From JANLUX01 sp031366005 (GTDB taxonomy: Bacteria; Bacteroidota; Bacteroidia; AKYH767-A; OLB10), in the NCBI GenBank assembly GCA_031366005.1, contig JANLZB010000094.1, positions 50,684 through 114,683 of the forward strand: a stretch of 64,000 nucleotides of DNA, given 5' to 3'. Made by a program: the position numbers and the translations under genes. Below are positions 61,659-64,000 of this stretch, one piece after another. The notes below the pieces were generated by a model. That model was given only the letters and a program-made list of their open reading frames with translations. It made no database searches and was not told the DNA's origin. Positions within the stretch are counted from its first letter, which is position 1. Every line of letters begins with the position of its first letter.

Positions 61659-63525
61659 TTACGGAATGGGCATGACAGAAGACATTATCAATAAGTTTTT
61701 TCTTAAAGTAGGAAACTCCTATTATAACTCTGATGAATTTAAGGTAAGAAAACTTGGCTATCAAAAAGCAGACGGAGTTGATTTTGCCCCTATCAGCCGT
61801 TTTGGCATTGGAATTCTTTCATGCTTTATTGCAGGTGATCGAGTTGAAGTTAATACATATTCTGTTGAATGTAACAAAAAAGATATCCAACCTATCAGGC
61901 TCTCGTTGAAAGGACTTCATAATTTCTATGTAATGCAAACGGATAAGGATACTCCTTCTCCCATGCCTTCTGAAGCCAATAATGAACTTGGCTATAGGAA
62001 AAAGGAAGGAACATCTGTTGCAGTTCGTATAAGGATGGATAGAGATCAAGTTGATTTTAATATTAAAAATATTCTAGGAAAAATATTATTGAATCCTCCG
62101 GTTAAGGTAATTCTTAAAAATGTTGGATGTATAGGTGAATATCCCGATATGATTAATAAAAAATGGTGTGAGGATTATTCGATGGATGTAAGTGCTGAAA
62201 CAATAAGAGAGATTGAGACGGTTTTTAATTTGAAAATAAAATCAACGTTTCAGATTCATTTAATCACTATTGATTTATCCGAAACTTCTGCATCAGATAA
62301 TTTAAAAGGTCAAATCGCAATAATTAAAGCTACCCTGCCTGAAATTGAATATAATGACGATGATCAATCTCATAACTGGTTTCCTAAAATAAACTTATCC
62401 TCGAATAGGCAACAAATAAAAGAATACCTCTATTCACCGAAATCTTTTTGCTTTGAGATACATGGTAACTATTCCGAACCTGCTAAAAGAAATCTAAAGG
62501 TATATATTGAATTAAATAAACTAATTGACAAATTATCAATAAAGAAAACAGATCTTCCTACGAAGTTTTCTTTTTCAAATTTAATTCTATCACACAATGG
62601 AGTAAGCATACCTACTTCGTATGAGTTTCATTTGGATTTGGAACATCGATACCACAGTGATCATGCAACTTGTGAGATTGGATTAATTGAGCTAAAAGAT
62701 GAGCTAAGACCCGATCTTAGTATTTCAAGGAATACCATCACAAATGTGGATTGGTTGCTTGTATCTCAATTGAACTATGCCATCTATAAAGCGCTCAAAT
62801 TATCTCCACGTTTTAACAATTTGGCATTTTGTAGTATTCTGAAAACTAATTACAAAAAGGAGCCCTTTTATAAAAAATTAATTTCTGATAAATTAATTTC
62901 TGAGAATTGTTTTTGGGTAAAAGAAGATATTGTTTCCTCCAATAAAGGAATGTTAAGTATCGAAAAAATTCAATTAAAAGATGAGATTATACAGATTACT
63001 CTTCCTCAAAATTATTCTTACATTGATGATAATAAATTTGAATATTATTTAATCAAAACTCTTTTGCAAAAATATTGTAATATCAATTTTGAATTATACT
63101 GGAATCAAGAAGTTGACAAGAAAAGAATTAAGATAAAGGTTTTAGCATCAAAAAAAGAAGTTCAAATTGGAAATGATTTGGATTTGTTTCCACCTATGAC
63201 TTTTGTCAAGTATTCGAATTTCAATGGGCTTTTACCGCAATACTCAACAGAAGATGTTTTCGAAAAAGATGTGGAGAAAAAACTAATAGAAGTACTCCAT
63301 TTAAACATTGAACATACCTTTTCACACTGGTTTATTAAATCATCTAAAATGTTATACGAAAATTATTCCGTTCATTATTGGACATTATTCCGTGCAAGAA
63401 ATATTGATACTATAAATGAAACTCTTGTTAGACTTATAAAAATTATACCTAATGAATTTAAACCACCACATGATTTAATTCTTACTGAAAAAGATTTAAT
63501 GGTGGATTTATCGAAATTGGAGTAA
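61528..63525 (+). CDS. HD-Hsp90-type ATPase, C-terminal part after the frameshift
   Basis: Only the part from about 61650 is genuine continuation; the preceding 40 codons are an out-of-frame reading of the upstream gene. The G1 box RIDDYGMGMTEDIINKFFLK and the G2-type loop PISRFGIGILSCFIAGD complete an Hsp90-like ATP-binding fold. The remaining 550 residues have no motif I recognise, except helical and beta segments compatible with Hsp90 middle-domain-like architecture. An HD domain fused to an Hsp90-type ATPase is reminiscent of proteins predicted to act in bacterial conflict systems, but I cannot name a system. The single break could be real or an assembly error. Confidence 0.7.
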   Translation: MPLIPVAIENFMNIKMVITILKQNLLKYLVGLTMMAIVWLRIDDYGMGMTEDIINKFFLKVGNSYYNSDEFKVRKLGYQKADGVDFAPISRFGIGILSCFIAGDRVEVNTYSVECNKKDIQPIRLSLKGLHNFYVMQTDKDTPSPMPSEANNELGYRKKEGTSVAVRIRMDRDQVDFNIKNILGKILLNPPVKVILKNVGCIGEYPDMINKKWCEDYSMDVSAETIREIETVFNLKIKSTFQIHLITIDLSETSASDNLKGQIAIIKATLPEIEYNDDDQSHNWFPKINLSSNRQQIKEYLYSPKSFCFEIHGNYSEPAKRNLKVYIELNKLIDKLSIKKTDLPTKFSFSNLILSHNGVSIPTSYEFHLDLEHRYHSDHATCEIGLIELKDELRPDLSISRNTITNVDWLLVSQLNYAIYKALKLSPRFNNLAFCSILKTNYKKEPFYKKLISDKLISENCFWVKEDIVSSNKGMLSIEKIQLKDEIIQITLPQNYSYIDDNKFEYYLIKTLLQKYCNINFELYWNQEVDKKRIKIKVLASKKEVQIGNDLDLFPPMTFVKYSNFNGLLPQYSTEDVFEKDVEKKLIEVLHLNIEHTFSHWFIKSSKMLYENYSVHYWTLFRARNIDTINETLVRLIKIIPNEFKPPHDLILTEKDLMVDLSKLE

Positions 63526-63582
63526 AGCCAAAGTATTCGATCAATCATTACTTTCGTTTTCTAATCATTTAAAAAATAAATA

Positions 63583-64000
63583 ATGAAAAACTATCCAGAC
63601 ACGCTTAAAAAAATTGGCGGTTACAGTTTGATTATTGCGGGACTTGTTTCTGCAATTGCACTTTGTTTTCACCCGGACGAATTTCTTCCTGGCAGTGTAT
63701 TACTTAGTTCGTGGCGACCTGTACATCTTGCACTGCTTTTTGCTTTTACCATCAGCATTTTTGGTGTCGCAGGTATTTTCAGCACAATGACAGGTAAACC
63801 AAATGCGTTAGGAGTAATTGCGTATTCGTTAGGAATAATCGGATGTGCATGGAGTGCGGCAGTAGTGGTGCTGGAAGTTTTTGTATTGCCTTCGGTTGCA
63901 TCGCAAGCCAGTCAGCAAGTTCCTTTGATGGAAATGATGTCACCGACAACTCCATTTCATACACTTGGAAAATTTTTTATGAGTGCTGTAATGATTTGGA
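63583..64000 (+). CDS. Membrane protein, 3' end cut off by the window edge
   Basis: The frame opens at ATG 63583 (MKNYPDTLKKIGGYSLIIAG) and is still open at the end, 139 codons later. Hydrophobic helices are at about 12-28, 50-66 and 78-105. Its helix pattern resembles DUF4386-like proteins but I do not see their motif. A diverged version of the island's upstream block (TTACTTTCGTTTTCTAATC, near 63549) precedes it. Confidence 0.6.
   Translation, partial: MKNYPDTLKKIGGYSLIIAGLVSAIALCFHPDEFLPGSVLLSSWRPVHLALLFAFTISIFGVAGIFSTMTGKPNALGVIAYSLGIIGCAWSAAVVVLEVFVLPSVASQASQQVPLMEMMSPTTPFHTLGKFFMSAVMIW

Overview
The window is AT-rich DNA from the phylum Bacteroidota, probably a Chitinophagales- or Sphingobacteriales-like lineage. 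The evidence is a protein with a type IX secretion (T9SS) C-terminal domain, a DUF3078 outer-membrane protein, a MacAB-type pump in Bacteroidota gene order, a long six-repeat ribosomal protein S1, single-domain response regulators beginning LxADDDxDD, and promoters of the TAnnTTTG class instead of Shine-Dalgarno-led genes. I saw no rRNA, tRNA or CRISPR array.

Layout. 0-1.2 kb: a truncated unknown gene and a protein with homing-endonuclease-associated repeats. 1.7-4.8 kb: a complete type II restriction-modification system (methylase convergent with a controller-endonuclease operon, with a C-box operator). 5-8 kb: lon. 8-16.7 kb: a stress/redox neighbourhood (DUF1569, AraC regulator, luciferase-like oxidoreductase, YceI, extradiol dioxygenase, carboxylesterase, MscL), interrupted by a 0.8 kb array of palindromic repeats next to a GxxExxY nuclease-fold gene. 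16.7-24.8 kb: T9SS protein, rpsA, ligD, MazG-like pyrophosphohydrolase, RsmH-type methyltransferase. 24.8-31.9 kb: a MacAB-like export operon split by 2.7 kb of repeats plus two foreign-looking genes. 32-44 kb: a GH19-like remnant, panB, response regulators, RNase HI, GCS2-type ligase with an amidotransferase, sppA, folK, a deoxynucleoside kinase and an OmpA protein. 44-56 kb: serine hydrolase, MITE, PAS histidine kinase with response regulator, trmD-rplS, LpxR-like protein, topoisomerase IB, NDH-2. 56-64 kb: a decayed two-domain protein, a second tandem-repeat array, and an accessory island (DUF4386, AbiV-like HEPN, uracil-glycosylase-fold protein, alcohol dehydrogenase remnant, HD plus Hsp90-type ATPase) whose genes share a repeated upstream block.

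The points most worth following are: (1) the 57.5-63.6 kb island, a candidate defence module in which three or four transcription units carry the same upstream sequence; (2) a two-part promoter motif shared by the ferredoxin/luciferase-like unit and yceI, near an AraC regulator; (3) the palindromic array with its GxxExxY gene; (4) two unrelated tandem arrays that both have a 42-nt period. Three genes (ferredoxin-like, DUF2541-like, HD-ATPase) carry apparent frameshifts, which could be real decay or assembly errors.
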